This document shows positions 7,358 through 15,545 of a DNA stretch of 32,673 bases, piece after piece. The stretch covers positions 1 through 32,673 of the forward strand of contig JAFYVL010000051.1 of the NCBI GenBank assembly GCA_017549125.1, given 5' to 3'. This stretch comes from Oscillospiraceae bacterium. GTDB taxonomy: Bacteria > Bacillota > Clostridia > Oscillospirales > Oscillospiraceae. Under the pieces are notes generated by a model. The model had not been told where the DNA came from. It searched no databases and saw only the letters and a program-made list of their open reading frames with translations. Each line of letters opens with the position of its first letter. The first letter of the stretch is position 1. The position numbers and the translations under genes are program-made.

Positions 7358-8466
7358 ACGGTTTCTCCTCTCTTGATAATGATGGGGTTGCTGGGTGTGC
7401 CCACAAGACGGGCACCGGGGCGAACGGTGACATTCTTATCCAGAATGGCATACTTGATCTCCGCATCCTTGCCGATGACGGTATCGTTCATGATGATGGA
7501 GTTCTCCACATCTGCGCCCTCTTCCACAGTGACCTGACGGAAGATGATGCAATCCTCGGCCTTGCCTTCCAGCATACAGCCGTCGGCAACGATACAGTCC
7601 TTGATCTGGCAATCCTCGCCGTAATAGGTGGGAACACGGTCACGAACCTTGGTATAGACCGGGTGGTTGTAATGGAACAGGTCGTGACGGATCTCTTTGT
7701 TGATCAGAGACATGGAGTTGCTGAAATATTCCTCCACAGACTCGTTGTACATCACGTGACCCTTGAAGCGGTACACATTGATGGACAGCTGACCGGCCTG
7801 CCACAGACCCAGCACCAGATCCCGATCCATGTGGTACAGGTTACGGGCAATATGCTCCTTGACCTGCTGTATCAGCCACTTCTTGGACAGGATGAAAATA
7901 TCCATAGAAGCATCGTATTCACTAGATGCGGCATAGTCTACCACGATGTCCTGTACGTTACCCTGGTCGTCCAGCTTCAAAGCCATATCCAGCATCTTTT
8001 CACCGTTGGCGATGCCGGTCTTGGTGACGATGGTAATATCCTTGCCGCTGTCAATATGAGAAGCCAGCACGCTGTTCAGATCGATGTTGCTGAGTACAGC
8101 AGAGTCGATCATGATCAGATACTCGTCCTCATCGCCATAGGTCAAAAAGTCCATGGCATAGTGCAAAGATTCCAGCTTGCCACGATAGTTGTTGCGAGTG
8201 CTCATGGCATAGGGGGTCAAGAATTCCAGACCGCCCTCTTCCAATTCCAGACCCCATTCTTCACCGGAACCGATGTGGTTGAGCAGGGATTGGTAATTGT
8301 ATCGGGTGATAATACCCAGATGGCGCACACCTGCGGCGGCCAGATTGGACAGGGCGAAGTCTACCTGGCGGTAACGACCGCCGAAGGGAAGACTGGCCAT
8401 GGTACGCTTTTCGGTCAGCGCGCTGATATTGCCGTCATTGGCAAAAATGATACCCATAGTTTTCAT
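7354..8466 (-). CDS. glgD: GlgD, regulatory subunit of ADP-glucose pyrophosphorylase
   Basis: A 370-residue GlgC homologue of Firmicutes that forms a heteromer with GlgC. The nucleotidyltransferase core is recognisable (RTMASLPFGGRYRQVDFALSN) but the start FANDGNIS replaces the GGxGxRL pyrophosphate loop, consistent with a poorly catalytic subunit; that this subunit activates GlgC is known for related pairs. The C-terminal left-handed beta-helix begins near residue 285 (CIVADGCMLEG...). AAGGAGG precedes the ATG. It is 14 nt after glgC and overlaps glgA. Confidence 0.94.
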   Translation of the reverse strand: MKTMGIIFANDGNISALTEKRTMASLPFGGRYRQVDFALSNLAAAGVRHLGIITRYNYQSLLNHIGSGEEWGLELEEGGLEFLTPYAMSTRNNYRGKLESLHYAMDFLTYGDEDEYLIMIDSAVLSNIDLNSVLASHIDSGKDITIVTKTGIANGEKMLDMALKLDDQGNVQDIVVDYAASSEYDASMDIFILSKKWLIQQVKEHIARNLYHMDRDLVLGLWQAGQLSINVYRFKGHVMYNESVEEYFSNSMSLINKEIRHDLFHYNHPVYTKVRDRVPTYYGEDCQIKDCIVADGCMLEGKAEDCIIFRQVTVEEGADVENSIIMNDTVIGKDAEIKYAILDKNVTVRPGARLVGTPSNPIIIKRGETV

Positions 8467-8480
8467 TGCAGTTTCCCTCC

Positions 8481-9671
8481 TTACAGCATTTCACCGGGCT
8501 TGAGCACGGTGTTGGCTTCCACCACAGCGCCCTTAGCGGTTACGCTGATCTCTTTGGCCTGGTCGGGTTCAAAAGCGCCGCCTACCACAGCGTTCTGGCA
8601 GACCTTGCTGTTCTCGCCCAGGATGGCATGACGTACAACAGCGCCGGGTTCGATCACAACACCGGGCATAACCACGCTGTCCTCTACCAATGCGCCTTCA
8701 CCGATGGTGCAGCCGATGGAGATGATGCTGTGACGGACAGTGCCGTAGACCTCACAGCCTTCTGCAATGAAGCTGTTGTAGATCTTGGAATCACCGTCGA
8801 TGTAAGAGGAAGGATAGGCATCGTTACGGGCGTAGATCTTGCTGCGCTCGTCACCACGGATGTTAAACTCCGGCTCTTTGCCCAGAAGCTCCATGTTGGC
8901 TTCCCACAGAGAGTCGATAGTACCCACGTCCTTCCAATAGCCTTCAAAGGGATAGGCCATCATCTTGTGACCGGCATTCAGCAGGCTGGGGATGATGTTC
9001 TTACCAAAGTCGTTGGAGGAATTGGGGTCTTCCTCGTCAGCCACCAGAGCATCGTGAAGTACCTTCCAGTTGAATACATAAATACCCATGGAAGCGTTGG
9101 TGGACTTGGGCTTGGGGGGTTTCTCCTCAAATTCATAGATGGAGTTGTCGGGGTTGGTGTTCAGAATACCAAAACGGGAAGCCTCTTCCAGAGGCACGTT
9201 GCGCACAGCGATGGTGCAGGCAGCGTTGTTCTTCTCGTGGTACTTGACCATGGCGGCATAGTCCATCTTGTAGATGTGGTCACCGGACAGGATCACCACA
9301 TAATCCGGATCAAAACGCTCAATGAAATCGATATTCTGATAAATGGCATTGGCAGTGCCCTTATACCAGCCGCTCTTCTTGTCGTGCCGCTCGTAGGGAG
9401 GCAGAACCTGGGCGCAGCTGTGGGTCTTGTTCAAGCCCCAGGGCTGACCGTTACCAATGTATTCATTCAATTCCAAAGGCTGATACTGGGTCAAAATACC
9501 CACCGTATCGATGCCGGAGTTAACGCAGTTGGATAAGGGGAAGTCGATGATGCGGTATTTACCGCCAAAGGGAACAGCAGGCTTTGCGGTCTTCTCGGTG
9601 AGGACCTTCAGACGGCTGCCTTGACCACCGGCCAGCAGCATTGCGATGCATCGTTTTTTCTGAAAATACAT
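8481..9671 (-). CDS. glgC: Glucose-1-phosphate adenylyltransferase
   Basis: Makes ADP-glucose from ATP and glucose-1-phosphate, the committed step of glycogen synthesis. The 396-residue protein has the full loop LAGGQGSRL at residues 14-22, [15 protein letters not shown], the catalytic Asp in SGDHIYKMD, the sugar-binding [10 protein letters not shown] and the C-terminal beta-helix. AAGGAG lies 7 nt before the ATG. It is the first gene of glgCDA. The upstream 228-nt gap holds a 10-bp hairpin (9707-9729) in the leader and only a weak promoter candidate (TTTAAA, 17 bp, TATTCT on the minus strand). Confidence 0.96.
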   Translation of the reverse strand: MYFQKKRCIAMLLAGGQGSRLKVLTEKTAKPAVPFGGKYRIIDFPLSNCVNSGIDTVGILTQYQPLELNEYIGNGQPWGLNKTHSCAQVLPPYERHDKKSGWYKGTANAIYQNIDFIERFDPDYVVILSGDHIYKMDYAAMVKYHEKNNAACTIAVRNVPLEEASRFGILNTNPDNSIYEFEEKPPKPKSTNASMGIYVFNWKVLHDALVADEEDPNSSNDFGKNIIPSLLNAGHKMMAYPFEGYWKDVGTIDSLWEANMELLGKEPEFNIRGDERSKIYARNDAYPSSYIDGDSKIYNSFIAEGCEVYGTVRHSIISIGCTIGEGALVEDSVVMPGVVIEPGAVVRHAILGENSKVCQNAVVGGAFEPDQAKEISVTAKGAVVEANTVLKPGEML

Positions 9672-9706
9672 GGTCGTAACTCCTTAGTTTCGTTCGATTC
9701 TACATG

Positions 9707-9729
9707 GCTGGAAAAGGGTCTTTTCCAGC
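9707..9729 (-). other. Leader hairpin upstream of glgC
   Basis: Perfect 10-bp stem GCTGGAAAAG / CTTTTCCAGC with a 3-nt loop in the glgC 5' leader, 36 nt before the start codon. It is not followed by a T-run, so it is more likely an mRNA stability or operator element than a terminator. Confidence 0.5.
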
Positions 9730-9826
9730 TTATATATGTACTAATATAGAATAACACATTCCTTTAAATTTTTAAAGAGACAAAATACATAAAATATTCA
9801 TAAGTTTTCTGTCATATATCACAATC

Positions 9827-9842
9827 CGTTTTCCGGAAAACG
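9827..9842. repeat. 16-bp perfect palindrome
   Basis: CGTTTTCCGGAAAACG between the glgC promoter region and the ribU terminator. A dimeric regulator could bind it; there is no direct support for this. Confidence 0.4.
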
Positions 9843-9868
9843 ACTGATATCTGTCATAAGCGACAAAA

Positions 9869-9892
9869 CCTGCCATCCGCAGGGATGGCAGG
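9869..9892 (-). terminator. Terminator of ribU
   Basis: CCTGCCATCC (9869-9878) pairs with GGATGGCAGG (9883-9892). On the minus strand it lies just after the ribU stop and is followed by TTTT. Confidence 0.75.
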
Positions 9893-9899
9893 GCAGATG

Positions 9900-10610
9900 T
9901 CATAGGGAAAACAGGGGACGAGCCACCCGTTTATACAGAAGCATGGTCAGCAGGCTGACAGCAATGCCCTTGATCAGATTCAAAGGCACAACACAGATCA
10001 GTACCAGACTCCAAACAGAATCAATGCTGCTGTGGATGGCAGTGCCTGCACCGATAATGGCTTCCATGGGCATGAACATTTCCGCAAACTTGGGCAGCAG
10101 ATACAAAGCGTTAAAGGCGCTGCCGAAGGCGGTGAGTATCACCGTGCCAAGGGCTAAGCCCCAAATGGCGGTGGCACGGCTCTTTTTGATATGATAGACG
10201 ATCAGCGCGGGTAATACCATGCTGCAGCCTACCACGAAATTGGCAAAATCTCCCACAAAAGCGGTGGATGTACCTTTGAGCAGCAGCTTCAGCAGGATCT
10301 TCAATGCCTCGCAGACCACCGCTGCAGAAGGTCCTAAATAGAAACCGCAGAGCATCACCGGCAGCTCGGAAAAGTCCAGCTTGTAAAATTCCGGCGCAAT
10401 GAACAGCAGGGGGAAATCCAGAATGTGCAAAATGGCGGCAATGGCGGCGCAGATGGAAATGATGGTGATGCGCCGTGTGCCTTTCACCCGGCGGGAATTG
10501 GGCAGAAAATGCTCTGCCAGCTTGGCAAGAACAAAAATGATGGCGATGATCACCGCCACGCTACCCAGAAAGCCCAGATTGCTTCCCATATCCTGTAACA
10601 GTTTTTCCAT
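9900..10610 (-). CDS. ribU: Riboflavin ECF transporter, substrate-binding S component
   Basis: The 236-residue membrane protein has about six hydrophobic segments and the RibU-like stretch FYKLDFSELPVMLCGFYLGP near residue 77, followed by LLKLLLKGTSTAFVGDFANFVVG, which is typical of the riboflavin-specific S component. It works with the shared EcfA/EcfA'/EcfT energising module, encoded elsewhere. The FMN riboswitch directly upstream supports riboflavin as substrate and predicts repression by FMN. Compared with short family members it has an extra N-terminal helix (residues 10-35). Confidence 0.93.
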   Translation of the reverse strand: MEKLLQDMGSNLGFLGSVAVIIAIIFVLAKLAEHFLPNSRRVKGTRRITIISICAAIAAILHILDFPLLFIAPEFYKLDFSELPVMLCGFYLGPSAAVVCEALKILLKLLLKGTSTAFVGDFANFVVGCSMVLPALIVYHIKKSRATAIWGLALGTVILTAFGSAFNALYLLPKFAEMFMPMEAIIGAGTAIHSSIDSVWSLVLICVVPLNLIKGIAVSLLTMLLYKRVARPLFSL

Positions 10611-10634
10611 AAATTACCTCGCAAAAAAGAAAGA

Positions 10635-10660
10635 ATGCCCTGAGTACATACTCAGGGCAT
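10635..10660 (-). terminator. Riboswitch-controlled terminator
   Basis: ATGCCCTGAGT / ACTCAGGGCAT (10635-10645 with 10650-10660), an 11-bp stem followed on the minus strand by TCTTTCTTTTTT. It is the expression platform of the FMN riboswitch, about 25 nt before ribU. Confidence 0.88.
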
Positions 10661-10684
10661 AAAAATTACACGACTTTTGTGCAA

Positions 10685-10790
10685 ACTTCTCACATCCAGA
10701 CTTTACTGTCGGTATCGGAATCACACCGATTCTGCGCCAATGCGCTCGCGGACTTTACCGCCGGTCGGGAATTACACCCTGCCCTGAAGT
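10685..10790 (-). ncRNA. FMN riboswitch (RFN element)
   Basis: On the minus strand the sequence runs from ACTTCAGGGCAGGGTG through the conserved AATTCCCGACCGGCGG, TAAAGTCCGCGAGC, GATTCCGATACCGACAG and TAAAGTCTGGATG to GAGAAGT. P1 is ACTTC / GAAGT. These are the signature blocks of the FMN aptamer. It is followed by a terminator hairpin and then ribU, so high FMN should end transcription early. Confidence 0.95.
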
Positions 10791-10799
10791 TGTGCCATA

Positions 10800-10828
10800 A
10801 GTATACCACAGACACACCCGCTTGTCAA
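10800..10828 (-). promoter_or_regulatory. Promoter of the FMN riboswitch-ribU unit
   Basis: On the minus strand TTGACA (10823-10828), 17 bp, TATACT (10800-10805). The predicted RNA starts right at the aptamer. Confidence 0.85.
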
Positions 10829-10874
10829 GAAAAGCAGCCTGTGATATAATAAATGCAAAATCCGACTAAAAATC

Positions 10875-10889
10875 ATTTGCGAAGCAAAT
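10875..10889. repeat. Short hairpin in a TTTTGCA-rich spacer
   Basis: ATTTGC-GAA-GCAAAT lies in a spacer that also repeats TTTTGCAC, TTTGCA, TTTTGCC and TTTTTGCA up to 10926. Non-coding; function unknown. Confidence 0.45.
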
Positions 10890-10926
10890 ACCTTCATTTT
10901 GCACTTTGCATTTTGCCTTTTTGCAT

Positions 10927-11388
10927 TCAGCTTTCGGCCTTTACAATGCCCTGCATAGTGCCGTCGGGGGCGGTGTTGGTAATATCTCCACCGATGATCT
11001 TATTCTTATACACCAGCACCGTGGCATACACCGGTTCTGTGGCATCCGGGTAATTGTTCACCCGATACACATAGCGCATAACGGTCTTGCCGGCATACTT
11101 GGTCAGATCATACCCTTGGGATTTTTGCAGATCGTTGTAGCGGCTGAACATTTCCGAGGCATCCTGGGGAATCCGCACCTGTCCCGATTCTGCCGGGGAT
11201 GCGCTGACCTCCCAGCCTTGCTGCTGTAAAAATTCCACACGGCTGTCGTTGTTGGTCACCGGCGCAGCGGTGGTGGTGCTTTCGTCACCGCCACGAAAGA
11301 GCATGACCAAAAGGATGATCCCCAGAGCGATGGCGCCAAGGATCATCAGTATCTTTTTCATATCGACCTTTGCGGTCATTACCATCAT
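10927..11388 (-). CDS. Membrane-anchored DUF4830-type protein
   Basis: A 153-residue protein with a transmembrane segment near residues 12-33 (ILMILGAIALGIILLVMLF), a Thr-rich linker (STTTAAPVTN), and an extracytoplasmic domain with VEFLQQQGWEVSASP, IPQDASEMFSRYNDLQKSQGYDL and a two-strand end (YRVNNYPDATEPVYATVLVYKN). This matches what I remember of DUF4830, of unknown function. I chose ATG at 11388 because GGGAGGG lies 6 nt upstream; the frame upstream of it is antisense to rsuA. It is divergent from the rsuA-like gene and ends in the spacer before the ribU promoter. Confidence 0.82.
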   Translation of the reverse strand: MMVMTAKVDMKKILMILGAIALGIILLVMLFRGGDESTTTAAPVTNNDSRVEFLQQQGWEVSASPAESGQVRIPQDASEMFSRYNDLQKSQGYDLTKYAGKTVMRYVYRVNNYPDATEPVYATVLVYKNKIIGGDITNTAPDGTMQGIVKAES

Positions 11389-11463
11389 AGAATATCCCTC
11401 CCGAGAAACTTTGATACCAAAGCCTATTCCCGGGAAGGACAGAATATGCAGATAGGAGCAAAT

Positions 11464-12156
11464 ATGGAACGCTTGGATAAATTTTTGTGCGATTGCGGTG
11501 TGGGTACTCGGTCGCAGGTGAAGCAGATTCTCAAATCCGGTCGTGTGACCGTGGACGGGAAACCGGAGAAGGATGGGGCGAAAAAAGTAGACCCCCAGAC
11601 CCAACAGATCTATCTGGACGGAGATGCCATGGGTAAGCCGGGACTGCTGGTGGTTATGCTCAATAAGCCGGCAGGCTATGTGACTGCCACCGAGGATAAA
11701 AATGATAAAACGGTAATGGATTTGCTGCCGGCGTGTTACCGGTATCTGGATCTGAAGCCTGTGGGCTGATTGGATAAGGCAACAGAAGGACTATTGCTGT
11801 TTACCAATGATGGGGACTTGCTCCACCGGCTCATCAGCCCTAAAAAGGAAGTGCCTAAGGTGTACTATGCCCGGCATGAAGGTCAGGCAAGTGATGCGGA
11901 TGTGGCGGCCTTTACCCAGGGCTTGACTCTGAAGGACGGCACGGTGTGCCTGCCTGCGGTGTTAGAGCCTTTGGGTGCAGGGGAAAGCAAGATCACCGTC
12001 TGTGAGGGCAAATATCACCAGGTGCGTCGTATGATGGCATCCCGTGGCATGACCGTAACCTATTTGGAACGAATTTCTGAGAGCGGATTGACTTTGGGCG
12101 ACCTGCCCCGTGGCATGACCCGAGAATTGACAGAACAAGAAATTCAAGAATTATAA
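11464..12156 (+). pseudogene. rsuA: 16S rRNA pseudouridine synthase (RsuA family), interrupted by in-frame TGA
   Basis: The two halves (11464-11769 and 11770-12156) are in the same frame and together form one RsuA-type enzyme. The N-terminal S4 domain is MERLDKFLCDCGVGTRSQVKQ, followed by MLNKPAGYVTA; after the stop come LDKATEGLLLFTNDGDL, PKVYYARHEG and YHQVRRMMASRGM. Family members read VGRLDxxTxGLLL at the catalytic Asp; here the Arg position is TGA (11767-11769), which a single C-to-T change from CGA would explain. The next codon is TTG, a possible restart that would yield the catalytic half without the S4 domain. The ATG at 11464 follows AGGAG. Other genes here stop at TGA, so recoding is unlikely. 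A sequencing error remains possible. Confidence 0.88.
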
Positions 12157-12159
12157 ATT

Positions 12160-12300
12160 CAAATTTTCCGCTTTGCCTCCCCTGTAGGGGAGGTGCCCCG
12201 AAGGGGCGGAGGGGTGTTGCCGAAATCCGCATAAATGTTGGCTTGAACACCCCTCAGTCACCTGCGGTGACAGCTCCCCTGCAGGGGAGCCTTAGTGCGA
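12160..12300. repeat. Palindromic intergenic repeat, copy B
   Basis: Inverse copy of 1-137, with CCTCCCCTgtAGGGGAGG, CCCCgaaGGGG, GTCACctgcGGTGAC and CTCCCCTgcAGGGGAG hairpins. Differences from copy A fall mostly in loops or as paired changes (GTCGC/GCGAC versus GTCAC/GTGAC). The rest of 12157-12554 is non-coding apart from the promoter at 12468-12496. Confidence 0.85.
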
Positions 12301-12467
12301 TAAATTGGAATTTATGGTTTTTAAGGAAGATATGGATTGTATAATTTGCTAAATTTTCTGTGTAATCTGACAAGTGTCACAAGACGCTAATGGGGCGTTT
12401 TGAGGCTTGTGTATGGTATTTTTACTAAAAAACATAGGTAGTTTTGTAATAAAATGTCAAAAGGTAC

Positions 12468-12496
12468 TTGCAAAATGCGCAAAAGCGATGTATAAT
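12468..12496 (+). promoter_or_regulatory. Promoter of the CdaR-like regulator gene
   Basis: TTGCAA (12468-12473), 17 bp, TATAAT (12491-12496), 58 bp before the start codon. Confidence 0.8.
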
Positions 12497-12554
12497 GCTA
12501 GTGCAATTTTGTGAAAATCGTGTCTTGTGCAAGATTATAAGGAGGACCGTTAAA

Positions 12555-13643
12555 ATGTCCAATAGTGTTTTTCAGAATGTGATCCTGCAGTTGAAGGAGA
12601 TCTCCGACCGTACCTTTGGCGTTATGGATATGGATGGCTGCGTGGTATCCAGTACCGATGTAAATCTGCTGGGTGAGCGTTGGTCTGATGCTGCCTTGAA
12701 GCTGACAGGCAATGATCACCAGCCTGTGACCTTCGCTCAGAAGACCTTCCGTGCAATTTTCAGCGCAGCCGGTTATTTGGAGTATGCCGTATTCTGCACC
12801 GGTGATGACGAGCAGGCTAAGATGTGCTGTAACCTGGCCTATATCGCTTTGAACGATGCCAAGAACTTCTACGAGGAGAAGCATGACCGTGGTACCTTCG
12901 TGAAGAATATCATTATGGATAATATCCTGCCCGGTGATATTTATGTCCGTGCCAAGGAATTGCATTTTGCTACAGAAGCACCCCGTGCTGTGTTCCTGGT
13001 TCGTCAGCTGGGTCATGGTGACGTGGCAACTGTGGACGTGCTGTCCGGTCTGTTCCCCGACAAGCTGCAGGATTTTGTTGTGAGCATCAACGAGACCGAT
13101 GTGGCCGTTGTGAAGCAGCTGGCCGGTGATCCTGCTCCCGAGGAGCTGGATGCCATCGCCAAGAAGATCGAGGATACCCTCCACAACGAACTGTACTTAA
13201 AGACCGTGATCGGTATCGGCACTGTGGCAGAGCATCTGCGTGAGCTGGCCGATGTATATAAGGAAGCCCAGACCGCTATTGACGTGGGCAAGGTGTTTGA
13301 CACCGAGAAGAGCATTATTAACTATGAGAACCTGGGTATCGGCCGTCTGATTTATCAGCTGCCCACCACCCTGTGTGAGATCTTCCTGACCGAAGTATTC
13401 AAGAAGAACTCCATTGATTCTTTGGATCAGGAGACTTTGTTCACCATCAACAAGTTCTTCGAGAACAATCTGAACGTTTCCGAGACCTCTCGTAAGCTGT
13501 TCGTACACCGTAACACGCTGGTGTACCGTTTGGAGAAGATCAAGAAGCTGACCGGCCTGGATCTGCGTCAGTTTGACCATGCCATCGTGTTCAAGGTAGC
13601 ATTGATGGTTCGCAAGTACCTGTCCTCTCGCGAAATTCGATAA
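12555..13643 (+). CDS. PucR/CdaR-family transcriptional regulator
   Basis: The 362-residue protein has an N-terminal sensor-like region (LQLKEISDRTFGVMDMDGCVVSSTD, sugar-diacid-recognition-like), a central GGDEF-like fold common in this family (residues 130-260), and a C-terminal helix-turn-helix of the PucR type: FFENNLNVSETSRKLFVHRNTLVYRLEKI near residues 305-335. Family members control use of sugar acids, purines or amino acids; the ligand here is unknown. GGAGG precedes ATG 12555. It stands alone with its own promoter and strong terminator. The adjacent ftsEX cluster has its own promoter, so no target can be inferred from context. Confidence 0.86.
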   Translation: MSNSVFQNVILQLKEISDRTFGVMDMDGCVVSSTDVNLLGERWSDAALKLTGNDHQPVTFAQKTFRAIFSAAGYLEYAVFCTGDDEQAKMCCNLAYIALNDAKNFYEEKHDRGTFVKNIIMDNILPGDIYVRAKELHFATEAPRAVFLVRQLGHGDVATVDVLSGLFPDKLQDFVVSINETDVAVVKQLAGDPAPEELDAIAKKIEDTLHNELYLKTVIGIGTVAEHLRELADVYKEAQTAIDVGKVFDTEKSIINYENLGIGRLIYQLPTTLCEIFLTEVFKKNSIDSLDQETLFTINKFFENNLNVSETSRKLFVHRNTLVYRLEKIKKLTGLDLRQFDHAIVFKVALMVRKYLSSREIR

Positions 13644-13649
13644 TTTTCA

Positions 13650-13680
13650 TTGAGCCACACAAAAATTTTGTGTGGCTCAA
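13650..13680 (+). terminator. Terminator of the regulator gene
   Basis: Perfect 15-bp inverted repeat TTGAGCCACACAAAA / TTTTGTGTGGCTCAA with a 1-nt centre, 6 nt after the stop. The run of four T lies in the stem, so termination may be bidirectional or weak. Confidence 0.7.
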
Positions 13681-13707
13681 GCCGCGATATAAGGCAGTAG
13701 GGAACGC

Positions 13708-13856
13708 TGCCTTGTCCCCCTCTTAGAGGGGGATGTCAGCAAAGCTGACAGGGGGAGTGTCCTACACGATAAGCATCGCCATTACGACAACCCCTCAGGC
13801 TTATTGCCTAAAATCGGCAATAAGCCAGCTCCCCTATGAGGGGAGCCGAGATTGCC
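13708..13856. repeat. Palindromic intergenic repeat, related form C
   Basis: Built like copies A and B but diverged: CCCCCTCttaGAGGGGG, TGTCAGCaaaGCTGACA, GGCTTATTGCC...GGCAATAAGCC and CTCCCCTatgAGGGGAG. It fills most of the 315-nt gap before ftsE; no gene is visible in it. Confidence 0.75.
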
Positions 13857-13895
13857 GTGGCGATCCCTTTTGAAACATGAAATTTTTGGTACGGG

Positions 13896-13924
13896 TTGAC
13901 AAGAAGATTACAATATGTTACAAT
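13896..13924 (+). promoter_or_regulatory. Promoter of the ftsEX cluster
   Basis: TTGACA (13896-13901), 17 bp, TACAAT (13919-13924), 34 bp before ftsE. Confidence 0.82.
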
Positions 13925-13958
13925 TTGGTTACATAAATTAAGTATGGAGTAATATGGT

Positions 13959-14648
13959 ATGATTGAATTTACCGACGTGGTGAAGTCCTATTCTGTGGGC
14001 ACACAGGCTCTAAAGGGTGTCTCCCTGCAGATCGAGGACGGCGAGTTTGCATATTTGGTGGGTCCTTCCGGTTCCGGTAAGTCCACCATCATTAAGTTGA
14101 TCACCGGTGAGCTGAAGCCCACCTCCGGTACTGTCCATGTGAATGGCTATTCTCTGGAGCGTATCCGTAAGCGTGAAATTCCCTTCCTGCGCCGTACGGT
14201 TGGCGTTGTGTTCCAGGATTTCCGTCTGATCGACACCAAGACCGTGTATGAAAACGTGGCATTTGCCATGCGTGTTATTGGCGCAGGCAACCGTGAGATC
14301 CGGGAACGTGTTCCCTATGTGCTGGAACTGGTTGGCCTGGAAAACAAGGGTCACCGTCACCCCACGGAGTTGTCCGGCGGTGAGCAGCAGCGTCTGGCCA
14401 TTGCCAGAGCCCTGGTGAACAACCCCTCCACCATTATTGCCGACGAGCCCACCGGTAACCTGGATCCTGCTCGCTCTTGGGAAATCATGAGCCTGTTGCA
14501 GGAGATCAACAATTTGGGCACAACCACTCTGGTGGTTACACACCAGATGGATCTGGTGGAAAAATTCCACAAGCGTGTGATCGCAATTAACGACGGTTTG
14601 GTCGTCAGCGACGGAATGGATGGGTATAAGGCATATGAAATTCAATAA
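13959..14648 (+). CDS. ftsE: Cell division ATP-binding protein FtsE
   Basis: ATPase of the FtsEX complex, which gates cell-wall hydrolases at the division site or side wall. The 229-residue ABC protein has Walker A GPSGSGKST (36-44), Q-loop VFQDFRLI, signature LSGGEQQR (140-147), Walker B IIADEPTGNLD and the switch histidine in VVTHQMD. It overlaps ftsX by 14 nt and is read from the promoter at 13896. The downstream M23 hydrolase is the probable effector. Confidence 0.96.
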   Translation: MIEFTDVVKSYSVGTQALKGVSLQIEDGEFAYLVGPSGSGKSTIIKLITGELKPTSGTVHVNGYSLERIRKREIPFLRRTVGVVFQDFRLIDTKTVYENVAFAMRVIGAGNREIRERVPYVLELVGLENKGHRHPTELSGGEQQRLAIARALVNNPSTIIADEPTGNLDPARSWEIMSLLQEINNLGTTTLVVTHQMDLVEKFHKRVIAINDGLVVSDGMDGYKAYEIQ

Positions 14649-15525
14649 ATTTTCTTATTTGATGAAAGAGGGCATCCGTGGTATTTTCCTCCACGGCTTC
14701 ATGTCCTTTGCCGCCGTCTGCGTTACGGTGGCCTGTCTGCTGATCGTGGGCTTGTTCTCCAGCCTGGTGTACAACCTGAACATCATGGTGGACGATCTGA
14801 ACAAGACCAACGAGGTCATTGCCTATGTGGATGAGAACCTGGACGATGCAGAAGCCAAGAGCATTGGCTCTAACATTAACCACATTGAGAACGTACAGGA
14901 ATCTACCTTCATCCATCGGAAAGAGGCACTGGAACAGTTCGTGGCAACCTACGACAATCCGGAGTATTTCTCCGGTCTGAGCCCCGACACCCTGGAGCAT
15001 CGCTACAGCATTATTCTCATGGATAACCGGAAGCTGACCGAGACCGTGGACGCTCTGCGTGCCATCCCCGGCATTTCCGATGTGGAAGCCGCCAACGAAC
15101 TGGCAGAGGGCTTCACAACCGTGCAGGACGTGCTGGAGATCGTCTCCGTTCTTGTGATCGCAATTCTGCTGGTGGTCAGCTTGCTGATTATTTCCAACAC
15201 CGTTAAGCTGGCTATGTACGATCGCCGTGACGAGATCGCCATCATGAAGATGGTGGGCGCAACCAACGGCTTTATCCGTCTGCCCTTTATCGTGGAGGGC
15301 TTTACCCTGGGTATGCTGGGTGCAGGTATCGCTTTCGGCATCGAATGGGCTTTGTATGACGGCCTGGTGGGTCGTATCGAGCAGATGGAAATGGCTAAGA
15401 ACTTCCTCAAGTTCGTGCCTTTCACCGAGCTGCTGGGCCCCATGGTGGCAACCTTTGTCGGTGCAGGTCTGTTCGTTGGTGTAGTTGGTAGCTGGACCTC
15501 CATCCGTAAGTTCTTGAATGTATAA
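14635..15525 (+). CDS. ftsX: Cell division membrane protein FtsX
   Basis: The membrane half of FtsEX. The 296-residue protein has TM1 near residues 26-46, a large external loop (about 47-165) that contacts the hydrolase, and three C-terminal TM segments, with the conserved NTVKLAMYDRRDEIAIMKMVGAT after TM2. ATG 14635 is used because it begins MKFNKFSYLMKEG as in the family; it overlaps the end of ftsE. 17 nt separate it from the hydrolase gene, consistent with one transcript. Confidence 0.95.
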   Translation: MKFNKFSYLMKEGIRGIFLHGFMSFAAVCVTVACLLIVGLFSSLVYNLNIMVDDLNKTNEVIAYVDENLDDAEAKSIGSNINHIENVQESTFIHRKEALEQFVATYDNPEYFSGLSPDTLEHRYSIILMDNRKLTETVDALRAIPGISDVEAANELAEGFTTVQDVLEIVSVLVIAILLVVSLLIISNTVKLAMYDRRDEIAIMKMVGATNGFIRLPFIVEGFTLGMLGAGIAFGIEWALYDGLVGRIEQMEMAKNFLKFVPFTELLGPMVATFVGAGLFVGVVGSWTSIRKFLNV

Positions 15526-15545
15526 ACCCGTCCCCGGAGGATATG

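Noticed and set aside
5888-9536. Long plus-strand open frames opposite glgA, glgD and glgC (up to 464 codons)
   Set aside because: They are mirror frames of well-supported glycogen genes, have no ribosome binding sites and read as His/Gln/Val-rich low-quality protein.
11767-11769. Reassigned UGA codon as an explanation for the rsuA interruption
   Set aside because: Several intact genes in the window end in TGA, such as drt3a and the TipA-like regulator gene, so UGA is a normal stop here.
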